A stretch of 64,000 bases of DNA from Mimachlamys varia (Eukaryota; Mollusca; Bivalvia; Pectinida; Pectinidae), in NCBI GenBank assembly GCA_947623455.1, contig OX392542.1, forward strand, positions 6,083,625-6,147,624. The letters run 5' to 3'. Numbering within the stretch: the stretch's first letter is position 1; each line of letters starts with the position of its first letter. The translations under genes were made by a program, and so were the position numbers. Below the pieces are notes generated by a model, which was not told the origin of the DNA, did not search any database, and saw only the letters and a program-made list of their open reading frames with translations. This document shows, piece by piece, positions 10,752-24,800 of the stretch.

Positions 10752-13273
10752 TTGAACCTACCCCGTATACTTGATAGTAACCTACCCGATATACTTAATA
10801 GTAGTCATCCCAATATACTTGATAGTAACCTACCCGATATACTTGATAGTAGTCAACCCGATATACTTGATAGTAGTCAACCCGATATACTTGATAGTAG
10901 CCAACCCGATATACTTGATAGTAGTCAACCCGATATACTTGATAGTAGTCTACCCGATACACATGATAGTAGTCATCCCAATATACTTGATAGTAACCTA
11001 CCCGATATACTTGATAGTGGTCTACCCGATATACTTGATAGTAGTCAACCCGATATACTTGATAGTAGTCAACCCGATATACTTGATAGTAGCCAACCCG
11101 ATATACTTGATAGTAGTCAACCCGATATACTTGATAGTAGTCTACCCGATATACATGATAGTAGTCATCCCAATATACTTGATAGTAACCTACCCGATAT
11201 ACTTGATAGTAGCCTACCCGATATACTTGATAGTAGCCTACCGATATACTTGATAGTAGCCTACCCGATATACTTGATAGTAGTCAACCCGATATACTTG
11301 ATAGTAGTCAACCCGATATACTTGATAATAGTCTACCCGATATACTTGATAGTAGCCTACCCGATATACTTGATAGTAGTCTACCCGATATACTTGATAG
11401 TGGTCTACCGACATACTTGATAGTAGTCTACCAGATATACTAGATAGTGGTCTACCGATATACTTGATAGTGGTCTACCCGATATACTTGATAGTAGCCT
11501 ACCCGATAAACTTGATAGTAACCTACCCGATATACTTGATAGTAGCCTACCCGATATACCTGATAGTAGCCTACCCGATATACTTGATAGTAGTCTACCC
11601 GATATACTTGATAGTAGCCTACCGATATACTTGATAGTAGTCTACCAGATATACTAGATAGTGGTCTACCGATATACTTGATAGTAACCTACCCGATATA
11701 CTTGATAGTAGTCTACCAGATATACTAGATAGTGGTCTACCGATATACTTGATAGTAACCTACCCGATATACTTGATAGTAGTCTACCGATATACTTGAT
11801 AGTAGTCTACCCGATATACTTGATAGTGGTCTACCGATATACTTGATAGTAGTCTACCGATATACTTGATAGTAGTCTACCCGATATACTTGATAGTGGT
11901 CTACCGACATACTTGATAGTAGTCTACCAGATAAACTAGATAGTGGTCTACCGATAAACTTGATAGTAACCTACCCGATATACTTGATAGTAGCCTACCC
12001 GATAAACTTGATAGTAACCTACAGATATACTTGACAGTAGTCAACCCGATATACTTGATAGTAGCCAACCCGATATACTTGATAGTAGCCTACCCGATAT
12101 ACTAGATAGTAGCCAACCCGATATACTTGATAGTAGTCTACCCGATATACTTAATAGTAGCCCACCCGATATACTTGATAGTAGCTTACCTGATATACTT
12201 GATATTAGTCTACCCGATATACTTGATAGTAGCCTACCCGATATACTTGATAGTAACCTACCCGATATACTTGATAGTAGTCTACCCGATATACTTGATA
12301 GTAGTCTACCCGATATATTTGATAGTAGTCTACCCGATATACTTGATAGTAGCCTAACCGATATACTTGATACTAGCCTACCGATATACTTGATAGTAGT
12401 CTACCCGATATACTTGATAGTGGTCTACCCGATATACTTGATAGTGGTCTACCCGATATACTTGATAGTAGCCTACCCGATATACTTGATAGTAGTCTAC
12501 CCGATATACTTGATAGTAGCCTACCCGATATACTTGATAGTAGCCAACCCGATATACCTGATAGTGGTCTACCTGATATACTTGATAGTAGTCTACCTGA
12601 TATACTTGATAGTTGTCTACCCGATATACATGATAGTAGTCTACCCGATATACTTGATACTAGCCTACCCGATATACTTGATAGTAGTCTACCCGATATA
12701 CTTGATAGTAGCCTACCCGATATACCTGATAGTGGTCTACCTGATATACTTGATAGTAGCCTACCCGATATACTTGATAGTAGCCTACCCGATATACTTG
12801 ATAGTAGTCTACCTGATATACTTGATAGTTGTCTACCCGATATACATGATAGTAGTCTACCTGATATACTTGATAGTAGTCTACCTGATATACTTGATAG
12901 TAGTCTACCCGATATACTTGATAGTAGTCTACCTGATATACTTGATAGTTGTCTACCCGATATACATGATAGTAGTCTACCGATATACCTGATACTAGCC
13001 TACCTATATACTTGATAGTAGTCTACCCGATATACTTGATAGTGGTCTACCCGATATACTTGATACTAGCCTACCTATATACCTGATAGTAGCCTACCGA
13101 TATACCTGATAGTAGTCTACCCGATATACTTGATATTAGTCTACCGATATACCTGGTAGTAGTCTACCCGTGTACTTGATAGTAGCCAACCCGATATACT
13201 TGATAGTAGCCTACCGATATACCTGGTAGTAGTCTACCCGATATACTTGATAGTAGCCTACCGATATACGTGA
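10752..13273. repeat. Satellite A: 24-bp tandem array, about 105 copies
   Basis: The core is CGATATACTTGATAGTAG followed by a variable (T/C)(C/T)(T/A)(A)CC. The unit is 24 bp with frequent 23-bp units missing one C. In the 24-bp stretches all units stay in frame, which creates false plus-strand ORFs of 222, 160, 76 and 200 codons; 23-bp units break them. The left block (10.77-11.25 kb) has a higher-order pattern: units carrying CATCCCAATATAC recur every 7-8 units. Divergence increases toward the right edge (13.0-13.27 kb). Confidence 0.95.
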
Positions 13274-13462
13274 TGACCGACTTACAGTAATTTTCATGCC
13301 TTACATAGACAAATATCATACTCTCTCTCCTTTCGATCTACTTAACAACATCCAAGGTTAAAACTCGAACAGACACCAGTTCTGGAAAACTATTTTACAA
13401 ATCAATACCTATCTTATTGATGTCACAAAAACAATAAAAATAGACTTTTTATATAATTTACA

Positions 13463-13859
13463 TCAACAACCTTTCAGAACTATGGCGTCAAATACCTATG
13501 TAATGATAAAAAAAATGGCCCTTTGCCGTGCTAGAGCGGCACCTCTATTGCACCTTCACACAATGCTCATTTGAAAAATAAAATCTTATCAACACCGTCC
13601 ACTGACCTTCATTAAGATCGCTTTTCTCGACTCCTACTCGAATGTTTCTAGGTTATGTACGTTCTAATTCAACAACCTTTCACAACTATGACGTTTAATA
13701 TCTATGTCATGAAAAAAAATGACCATTTGTCGTGCTAGAGCGGCACCTTCACACAATGCTTATTTGAAAAAAATCTTATCAACACCGCCCACTGACTTTC
13801 ATTCAGGTCGCTTATCTCGACTCCTACTCAAATCTTTCTAGGTTATGCAAGTTCTACTT
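13463..13859. repeat. Two-copy tandem duplication of about 200 bp between satellites A and B
   Basis: Copy 1 (13463-13668) and copy 2 (13669-13859) share blocks such as CAACAACCTTTCA, CGTGCTAGAGCGGCACCT, CTTATCAACACCG and CTCGACTCCTACTC. They differ by point changes and by loss of about 15 bp in copy 2. There is no coding content. The unit is unrelated to either flanking satellite. Confidence 0.85.
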
Positions 13860-14269
13860 CAAACAACTGAGAGCTTCGAAGTCATTATGGTAAATATGTT
13901 TTATTTTACATAGCTTTCTGCTATAATTACATTATATTTGTATTTTCATCCAATTACCATATGTGTAAACAACATTTTATTTCATACCCAAGTCATGAAT
14001 ATTATATCTCGCCATGTGAGTTATCTAGTATGTTTTTAATGATATCAAAATAGACTTAATGCCTTAATTCGGAATAAGATTAATTCGTTCTATATCACTA
14101 TTCTTATAATTAAGATTTTAGATCCATTTATTTGGTTGGCAAATGGCATAATTCAATAGAAATGACGAATACGGCAATCGATATGCATTCTCAAGGGCTG
14201 AAAGCTGACGAAATCAAACTACCTGTATACTATTTAGTTGCTCGTAAAAATATAGTTTGACAAAACAAA
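13860..14269. other. AT-rich spacer before satellite B
   Basis: This is about 400 bp of AT-rich sequence with no recognisable gene or element. From about 14270 onward, recognisable but heavily mutated satellite B words begin to appear. Confidence 0.5.
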
Positions 14270-14467
14270 AACGATGTTGAAAAATAGACATGCAAAAGCA
14301 ATAAATTCAAGCAGACAATAGAAATAAACTGAAGGTATTCTTATAACAGAAAATAGAAAAAAACTCAATGTACCGGCTATCTGATAAAAGACGAAGGGAT
14401 AAATACCAAGAATTTTGATAAAACACAAACACAATAAACACAAGGTTTCTAAAAAATAGAAAAAGAG
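14270..14467. repeat. Decayed left edge of satellite B
   Basis: Heavily mutated units can still be read by words such as CAATAAATTCAAG, AACTGAAGGTATTC, ATCTGATAA and AATAAACACAAGG, spaced about one unit apart. Conservation rises abruptly to near identity at about 14490. Edge decay of this kind is expected when arrays are homogenised by unequal exchange. Confidence 0.7.
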
Positions 14468-15836
14468 AATAAAGAAGAATAAACACAAGTTATTCTGATA
14501 ATAGACAAGGAGAATAAACACAAGGTATTCTGATACAAGGAGAATAAACACAAGGTATTCTGATAATAGACAAGGGGAATAAACACAAGGTATTCTGATA
14601 ATAGACAAGGAGAATAAACACAAGGTATTCTGATAATACACAAGGGGAATAAACACAAGGTATTCTGATAATAAACAAGGAGAATAAACACAAAGTATTC
14701 TGATACAAGGAGAATAAACACAAGGTATTCTGATAATAGACAAGGGGAATAAACACAAGGTATTCTGATAATAAACAAGGAGAATAAACACAAGGTATTC
14801 TGATAATAAACAAGGAGAATAAACACAAGTTATTCTGATAATAGACAAGGAGAATAAACACAAGGTATTTTGATAATAGACAAGGAGAATAAACACAAGG
14901 TATTCTGATAATAAACAAGGAGAATAAACACAAGGTATTCTGATAATAAACAAGGAGAATAAACACAAGGTATTCTGATACAAGGAGAATAAACACAAGG
15001 TATTCTGATAATAAACAAGGAGAATAAACACAAGGTATTCTGATAATAGACAAGGAGAATAAACACAAGGTATTCTGATAATAGACAAGGAGAATAAACA
15101 CAAGGTATTCTGATAATACACAAGGGGAATAAACACAAGGTATTCTGATAATAAACAAGGAGAATAAACACAAGGTATTCTGATAATAAACAAGGAGAAT
15201 AAACACAAGGTATTCTGATAATAGGCAAGGGGAATAAACACAAGGTATTCTGATAATAAACAAGGAGAATAAACACAAGGTATTCTGATAATAAACAAGG
15301 ATAATAAACACAAGGTATTCTGATAATAAAAAAGGAGAATAAACGCAAGGTATTCTGATAATAAACAAGGAGAATAAACACAAGGTATTCTGATAATAAA
15401 CAAGGAGAATAAAAACAAGGTATTCTGATAATAAACAAGGAGAATAAACACAAGGTATTCTGATAATAAACAAGGGGAATAAACACAAGGTATTCTGATA
15501 CAAGGAGAATAAACACAAGGTATTCTGATAATAGACAAGGAGAATAAACACAAGGTATTTTGATAATAAACAAGGAGAATAAACACAAGGTATTCTGATA
15601 ATAAACAAGGAGAATAAACACAAGGTATTCTGATAATAAACAAGGAGAATAAACACAAGGTATTCTGATACAAGGAGAATAAACACAAGGTATTCTGATA
15701 ATACACAAGGAGAATAAACACAAGGTATTCTGATAATAAACAAGGAGAATAAACACAAGGTATTCTGATAATAAACAAGGAGAATAAACACAAGGTATTC
15801 TGATAATACACAAGGGGAATAAACACAAGGTATTCT

Positions 15837-18800
15837 AATAATACACAAGGGGAAAAAACACAAGGTATTCTGATACAAGGAGAATAAACACAAGGTATTC
15901 TGATAATAAACAAGGAGAATAAACACAAGGTATTCTGATAATACACAAGGGGAATAAACACAAGGTATTCTGATACAAGGAGAATAAACACAAGGTATTC
16001 TGATAATAAACAAGGAGAATAAACACAAGGTATTCTGATAATACACAAGGGGAATAAACACAAGGTATTCTGATAATACACAAGGGGAATAAACACAAGG
16101 TATTCTGATACAAGGAGAATAAACACAAGGTATTCTGATAATAGACAAGGAGAATAAACACAAGGTATTCTGATAATAAACAAGGAGAATAAACACAAGG
16201 TATTCTGATACATGCAGAATAAACACAAGGTATTCTGATAATAGACAAGGAGAATAAACACAAGGTATTCTGATAATAAACAAGGAGAATAAACACAAGG
16301 TATTCTGATAATAAACAAGGAGAATAAAAACAAGGTATTCTGATAATAAACAAGGAGAATAAACACAAGGTATTCTGAAACAAGGGGAATAAACACAAGG
16401 TATTCTGATAATAGACAAGGAGAATAAACACAAGGTATTCTGATAATACACAAGGGGAATAAACACAAGGTATTCTGATACAAGGAGAATAAACACAAGG
16501 TATTCTGATAATAGACAAGGAGAATAAACACAAGGTATTCTGATAATAAACAAGGAGAATAAACACAAGGTATTCTGATAATAAACAAGGGGAATAAACA
16601 CAAGGTATTTTGATAATAAACAAAGAGAATAAACACAAGGTATTCTGAAAATAAACCAGGAGAATAAACACAAGGTCTTCTGATAATAAACAAGGAGAAT
16701 AAACACAAGGTATTCTGATAATAGACAAGGAGAATAAACACAAGTTATTCTGATAATAGACAAGGAGAATAAACACATGGTACTGCGATAATAAACAAGG
16801 AGAATAAATACAAGGTATTCTGATAATAGACAAGGGGAATAAACACAAGGTATTCTGATAATAGACAAGTAGAATAAACGAAAGGTATTCTGATAATAAA
16901 CAAGGAGAATAAACACAAGGTATTCTGATAATAGACAAGGAGAATAAACACAAGGTATTCTGATAATAGACAAGGAGAATAAACACAAGGTATTCTGATA
17001 CAAGGGGAATAAACACATGGTATTCTGATAATAGACAAGGAGAATAAACACAAGGTATTCTGATATAAGGGGAATAAACACAAGGTATTCTGATAATAAA
17101 CAAGGAGAATAAACACAAGGTATTCTGATACAAGGAGAATAAACACAAGGTATTCTGATAATAGACAAGGGGAATAAACACAAGGTATTCTGATAATAGA
17201 CAAGGAGAATAAACACAAGGTATTCTGATACAAGGAGAATAAACACAAGGTATTCTGATAATAAACAAGGGGAATAAACACAAGGTATTCTGAGAATAGA
17301 CAAGGAGAATAAACACAAGGTATTCTGATAATAGACAAGGAGAATAAACACAAGGTATTCTGATACAAGGGGAATAACCACAAGGTATTCTGATAATAAA
17401 CAAGGAGAATAAACACAAGGTATTCTGATACAAGGAGAATAAACACAAGGTATTCTGATAATAAACAAGGAGAATAAACACAAGGTATTCTGATAATGGA
17501 CAAGGGGAATAAACACAAGGTATTCTGATAATAGACAAGGAGAATAAACACAAGGTATTCTGATAATGGACAAGGGGAATAAACACAAGGTATTCTGATA
17601 ATAGACAAGGAGAATAAACACAAGGTATTCTGATAATGGGCAAGGGGAATAAACACAAGGTATTCTGATAATAAACAAGGAGAATAAACACAAGGTATTC
17701 TGATAATAAACAAGGAGAATAAACACAAGGTATTCTGATACAATGGGAATAAACACAAGGTATTCTGATACAAGGGGAATAAACACAAGGTATTCTGATA
17801 ATAAACAAGGAGAATAAACACAAGGTATTCTGATAATAAACAAAGAGAATAAACACAAGGTATTCTGATAATAAACAAGGAGCACAAGGTATTCTGATAA
17901 TAAACAAGGAGAATAAACACAAGGTATTCTGATAATAAACAAGGAGAATAAACACAAGGTATTCTGATACAAGGAGAATAAACACAAGGTATTCTGATAA
18001 TAAACAAGGAGAATAAACACAAGGTATTCTGATACAAGGAGAATAAACACAAGGTATTCTGATACAAGGAGAATAAACACAAGGTATTCTGATAATAAAC
18101 AAGGAGAATAAACACAAGGTATTCTGATAATAAACAAGGAGAATAAAAACAAGGTATTCTGATAATAAACAAGGAGAATAAACACAAGGTATTCTGATAA
18201 TAAACAAGGAGAATAAACACAAGGTATTCTGATAATAAACAAGGAGAATAAAAACAAGGTATTCTGATAATAAACAAGGAGAATAAACACAAGGTATTCT
18301 GAAACAAGGGGAATAAACACAAGGTATTCTGATAATAGACAAGGAGAATAAACACAAGGTATTCTGATAATAAACAAGGAGAATAAACACAAGGTATTCT
18401 GATAATAAACAAGGAGAATAAACACAAGGTATTCTGATAATAAACAAGGAGAATAAACACAAGGTATTCTGATAATAAACAAGGAGAATAAACACAAGGT
18501 ATTCTGATAATAAACAAGGAGAATAAAAACAAGGTATTCTGATAATAAACAAGGAGAATAAAAACAAGGTATTCTGATAATAAACAAGGAGAATAAACAC
18601 AAGGTATTCTGATAATAAACAAGGAGAATAAACACAAGGTATTCTGATACAAGGAGAATAAACACAAGGTATTCTGATACAAGGGGAATAAACACAAGGT
18701 ATTCTGATAATAAACAAGGGGAATAAACACAAGGTATTCTGATAATAAACAAGGGGAATAAACACAAGGTATTCTGATAATAGACAAGGAGAATAAACAC

Positions 18801-21800
18801 AAGGTATTCTGATAATAGACAAGGAGAATAAACACAAGGTATTCTGATAATAGACAAGGAGAATAAACACAAGGTATTCTGATACAAGGGGAATAAACAC
18901 AAGGTATTCTGATACAAGGGGAATAAACACAAGGTATTCTGATAATAGACAAGGGGAATAAACAAAAGGTATTCTGATAATAAACAAGGAGAATAAACAC
19001 AAGGTATTCTGATAATAAACAAGGAGAATAAACACAAGGTATTCTGATAATAAACAAGGAGAATAAACACAAGGTATTCTGATACAAGGAGAATAAACAC
19101 AAGGTATTCTGATAATAAACAAGGAGAATAAACACAAGGTATTCTGATACAAGGAGAATAAACACAAGGTATTCTGATACAAGGAGAATAAACACAAGGT
19201 ATTCTGATACAAGGGGAATAAACACAAGGTATTCTGATAATAGACAAGGGGAATAAACACAAGGTATTCTGATAATAAACAAGGAGAATAAACACAAGGT
19301 ATTCTGATACAAGGGGAATAAACACAAGGTATTCTGATAATAGACAAGGAGAATAAACACAAGGTATTCTGATAATAAACAAGGAGAATAAACACAAGGT
19401 ATTCTGATACAAGGGGAATAAACACAAGGTATTCTGATAATAGACAAGGAGAATAAACACAAGGTATTCTGATAATAAACAAGGAGAATAAACACAAGGT
19501 ATTCTGATACAAGGAGAATAAACACAAGGTATTCTGATACAAGGGGAATAAACACAAGGTATTCTGATAATAGACAAGGAGAATAAACACAAGGTATTCT
19601 GATACAAGGGGAATAAACACAAGGTATTCTGATAATAGACAAGGAGAATAAACACAAGGTATTCTGATAATAAACAAGGGGAATAAACACAAGGTATTCT
19701 GATAATAGACAAGGAGAATAAACACAAGGTATTCTAATACAAGGGGAATAAACACAAGGTATTCTGATAATAGACAAGGAGAATAAACACAAGGTATTCT
19801 GATACAAGGGGAATAAACACAAGGTATTCTGATAATAAACAAGGAGAATAAACACAAGGTATTCTGATACAAGGGGAATAAACACAAGGTATTCTGATAA
19901 TAGACAAGGAGAATAAACACAAGGTATTCTGATAATAAATAAAGAGAATAAACACAAGGTATTCTGATAATAGACAAGGGGAATAAACACAAGGTATTCT
20001 GATAATAGACAAGGAGAATAAACACAAGGTATTCTGATAATAAACAAGGAGAATAAACACAAGGTATTCTGATAATAGACAAGGAGAATAAACACATGGT
20101 ATTCTGATAATAAACAAGGGGAATAAACATAAGGTATTCTGATAATAGACAAGGGGAATAAACACAAGGTATTCTGATAATAGACAAGGAGAATAAACAC
20201 AAGGTATTCTGATAATAAACAAGGAGAATAAACACAAGGTATTCTGATAATAGACAAGGAGAATAAACACAAGGTATTCTGATAATAGACAAGGAGAATA
20301 AACACAAGGTATTCTGATACAAGGGGAATAAACACATGGTATTCTGATAATAGACAAGGAGAATAAACACAAGGTATTCTGATATAAGGGGAATAAACAC
20401 AAGGTATTCTGATAATAAACAAGGAGAATAAACACAAGGTATTCTGATACAAGGAGAATAAACACAAGGTATTCTGATAATAGACAAGGGGAATAAACAC
20501 AAGGTATTCTGATAATAGACAAGGAGAATAAACACAAGGTATTCTGATAATAAACAAGGGGAATAAACACAAGGTATTCTGAGAATAGACAAGGAGAATA
20601 AACACAAGGTATTCTGATAATAGACAAGGAGAATAAACACAAGGTATTCTGATACAAGGGGAATAACCACAAGGTATTCTGATAATAAACAAGGAGAATA
20701 AACACAAGGTATTCTGATACAAGGAGAATAAACACAAGGTATTCTGATAATAAACAAGGAGAATAAACACAAGGTATTCTGATAATGGACAAGGAGAATA
20801 AACACAAGGTATTCTGATAATAGACAAGGAGAATAAACACAAGGTATTCTGATAATGGGCAAGGGGAATAAACACAAGGTATTCTGATAATAAACAAGGA
20901 GAATAAACACAAGGTATTCTGATAATAAACAAGGAGAATAAACACAAGGTATTCTGATAATGGACAAGGAGAATAACCACAAGGTATTCTGATAATAAAC
21001 AAGGAGAATAAACACAAGGTATTCTGATACAAGGAGAATAAACACAAGGTATTCTGATAATAAACAAGGAGAATAAACACAAGGTATTCTGATAATGGAC
21101 AAGGAGAATAAACACAAGGTATTCTGATAATAGACAAGGAGAATAAACACAAGGTATTCTGATAATGGGCAAGGGGAATAAACACAAGGTATTCTGATAA
21201 TAAACAAGGAGAATAAACACAAGGTATTCTGATAATAAACAAGGAGAATAAACACAAGGTATTCTGATAATAGACAAGGAGAATAAACACAAGGTATTCT
21301 GATAATAAACAAGGGGAATAAACACAAGGTATTCTGATAATAAACAAGGGGAATAAACACAAGGTATTCTGATAATAAACAAGGAGAATAAACACAAGGT
21401 ATTCTGATACAATGGGAATAAACACAAGGTATTCTGATACAAGGGGAATAAACACAAGGTATTCTGATAATAAACAAGGAGAATAAACACAAGGTATTCT
21501 GATAATAAACAAAGAGAATAAACACAAGGTATTCTGATAATAAACAAGGAGCACAAGGTATTCTGATAATAAACAAGGAGAATAAACACAAGGTATTCTG
21601 ATAATAAACAAGGAGAATAAACACAAGGTATTCTGATACAAGGAGAATAAACACAAGGTATTCTGATAATAAACAAGGAGAATAAACACAAGGTATTCTG
21701 ATACAAGGAGAATAAACACAAGGTATTCTGATACAAGGAGAATAAACACAAGGTATTCTGATAATAAACAAGGAGAATAAACACAAGGTATTCTGATAAT

Positions 21801-24800
21801 AAACAAGGAGAATAAAAACAAGATATTCTGATAATAAACAAGGAGAATAAACACAAGGTATTCTGATAATAAACAAGGAGAATAAACACAAGGTATTCTG
21901 ATAATAAACAAGGAGAATAAAAACAAGGTATTCTGATAATAAACAAGGAGAATAAACACAAGGTATTCTGAAACAAGGGGAATAAACACAAGGTATTCTG
22001 ATAATAGACAAGGAGAATAAACACAAGGTATTCTGATAATAAACAAGGAGAATAAACACAAGGTATTCTGATAATAAACAAGGAGAATAAACACAAGGTA
22101 TTCTGATAATAAACAAGGAGAATAAAAACAAGGTATTCTGATAATAAACAAGGAGAATAAAAACAAGGTATTCTGATAATAAACAAGGAGAATAAACACA
22201 AGGTATTCTGATAATAAACAAGGAGAATAAACACAAGGTATTCTGATACAAGGAGAATAAACACAAGGTATTCTGATACAAGGGGAATAAACACAAGGTA
22301 TTCTGATAATAAACAAGGAGAATAAACACAAGGTATTCTGAAACAAGGGGAATAAACACAAGGTATTCTGATAATAGACAAGGAGAATAAACACAAGGTA
22401 TTCTGATAATAGACAAGGAGAATAAACACAAGGTATTCTGATAATAGACAAGGAGAATAAACACAAGGTATTCTGATACAAGGGGAATAAACACAAGGTA
22501 TTCTGATACAAGGGGAATAAACACAAGGTATTCTGATAATAGACAAGGGGAATAAACAAAAGGTATTCTGATAATAAACAAGGAGAATAAACACAAGGTA
22601 TTCTGATAATAAACAAGGAGAATAAACACAAGGTATTCTGATAATAAACAAGGAGAATAAACACAAGGTATTCTGATACAAGGAGAATAAACACAAGGTA
22701 TTCTGATAATAAACAAGGAGAATAAACACAAGGTATTCTGATACAAGGAGAATAAACACAAGGTATTCTGATACAAGGAGAATAAACACAAGGTATTCTG
22801 ATACAAGGGGAATAAACACAAGGTATTCTGATAATAGACAAGGGGAATAAACACAAGGTATTCTGATAATAAACAAGGAGAATAAACACAAGGTATTCTG
22901 ATACAAGGGGAATAAACACAAGGTATTCTGATAATAGACAAGGAGAATAAACACAAGGTATTCTGATAATAAACAAGGAGAATAAACACAAGGTATTCTG
23001 ATACAAGGGGAATAAACACAAGGTATTCTGATAATAGACAAGGAGAATAAACACAAGGTATTCTGATAATAAACAAGGAGAATAAACACAAGGTATTCTG
23101 ATACAAGGAGAATAAACACAAGGTATTCTGATACAAGGGGAATAAACACAAGGTATTCTGATAATAGACAAGGAGAATAAACACAAGGTATTCTGATACA
23201 AGGGGAATAAACACAAGGTATTCTGATAATAGACAAGGAGAATAAACACAAGGTATTCTGATAATAGACAAGGAGAATAAACACAAGGTATTCTAATACA
23301 AGGGGAATAAACATAAGGTATTCTGATAATAGACAAGGAGAATAAACACAAGGTATTCTGATACAAGGGGAATAAACACAAGGTATTCTGATAATAAACA
23401 AGGAGAATAAACACAAGGTATTCTGATACAAGGGGAATAAACACAAGGTATTCTGATAATAGACAAGGAGAATAAACACAAGGTATTCTGATAATAAATA
23501 AAGAGAATAAACACAAGGTATTCTGATAATAGACAAGGGGAATAAACACAAGGTATTCTGATAATAGACAAGGAGAATAAACACAAGGTATTCTGATAAT
23601 AAACAAGGAGAATAAACACAAGGTATTCTGATAATAGACAAGGAGAATAAACACATGGTATTCTGATAATAAACAAGGGGAATAAACACAAGGTATTCTG
23701 ATAATAGACAAGGGGAATAAACACAAGGTATTCTGATAATAGACAAGGAGAATAAACACAAGGTATTCTGATAATAAACAAGGAGAATAAACACAAGGTA
23801 TTCTGATAATAAACAAGGAGAATAAACACAAGGTATTCTGATAATAAACAAAGAGAATAAACACGAGGTATTCTGATAATAAACAAAGAAAATAAACACA
23901 AGGTATTCTGATAATAAACAAGGAGAATAAACACAATGTATTCTGATACAAGGAGAATAAACACAAGGTATTCTGATACAAAGAGAATAAACACAATGTA
24001 TTCTGATACAAGGGGAATAAACACATGGTATTCTGATAATAAACAAGGGGAATAAACACAAGGTATTCTGATAATAAACAAAGAGAATAAACACAAGGTA
24101 TTCTGATAATAAACAAAGAGAATAAACACAAGGTATTCTGATAATAAACAAGGAGAATAAACACAATGTATTCTGATACAAGGAGAATAAACACAAGGTA
24201 TTCTGATACAAAGAGAATAAACACAAGGTATTCTGATAATAAACAAGGGGAATAAACACAAGGTATTCTGATACAAGGAGAATAAACACAAGGTATTCTG
24301 ATACAAAGAGAATAAACACAAGGTATTCTGATAATACACAAGGGGAATTAACACAAGGTATTCTGATAATAAACAAGGAGAATAAACACAAGGTATTCTG
24401 ATACAAGGAGAATAAACACAAGGTATTCTGATACAAGGGGAATAAACACAAGGTATTCTGATACAAGGAGAATAAACACAAGGTATTCTGATAATAAACA
24501 AGGGGAATAAACACAAGGTATTCTGATACAAGGAGAATAAACACAAGGTATTCTGATAATAGACAAGGAGAATAAACACAAGGTATTTTGATAATAAACA
24601 AGGAGAATAAACACAAGGTATTCTGATAATAAACAAGGAGAATAAACACAAGGTATTCTGATACAAGGAGAATAAACACAAGGTATTCTGATAATAAACA
24701 AGGGGAATAAACACAAGGTATTCTGATACAAGGAGAATAAACACAAGGTATTCTGATAATAGACAAGGAGAATAAACACAAGGTATTTTGATAATAAACA

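Noticed and set aside
10752..12992. Plus-strand ORFs with YPIYLIVV or SSQPDILD repeats
   Set aside because: The 24-bp unit is a multiple of three, so open frames arise automatically. Two overlapping frames are open at once and 23-bp units break them.
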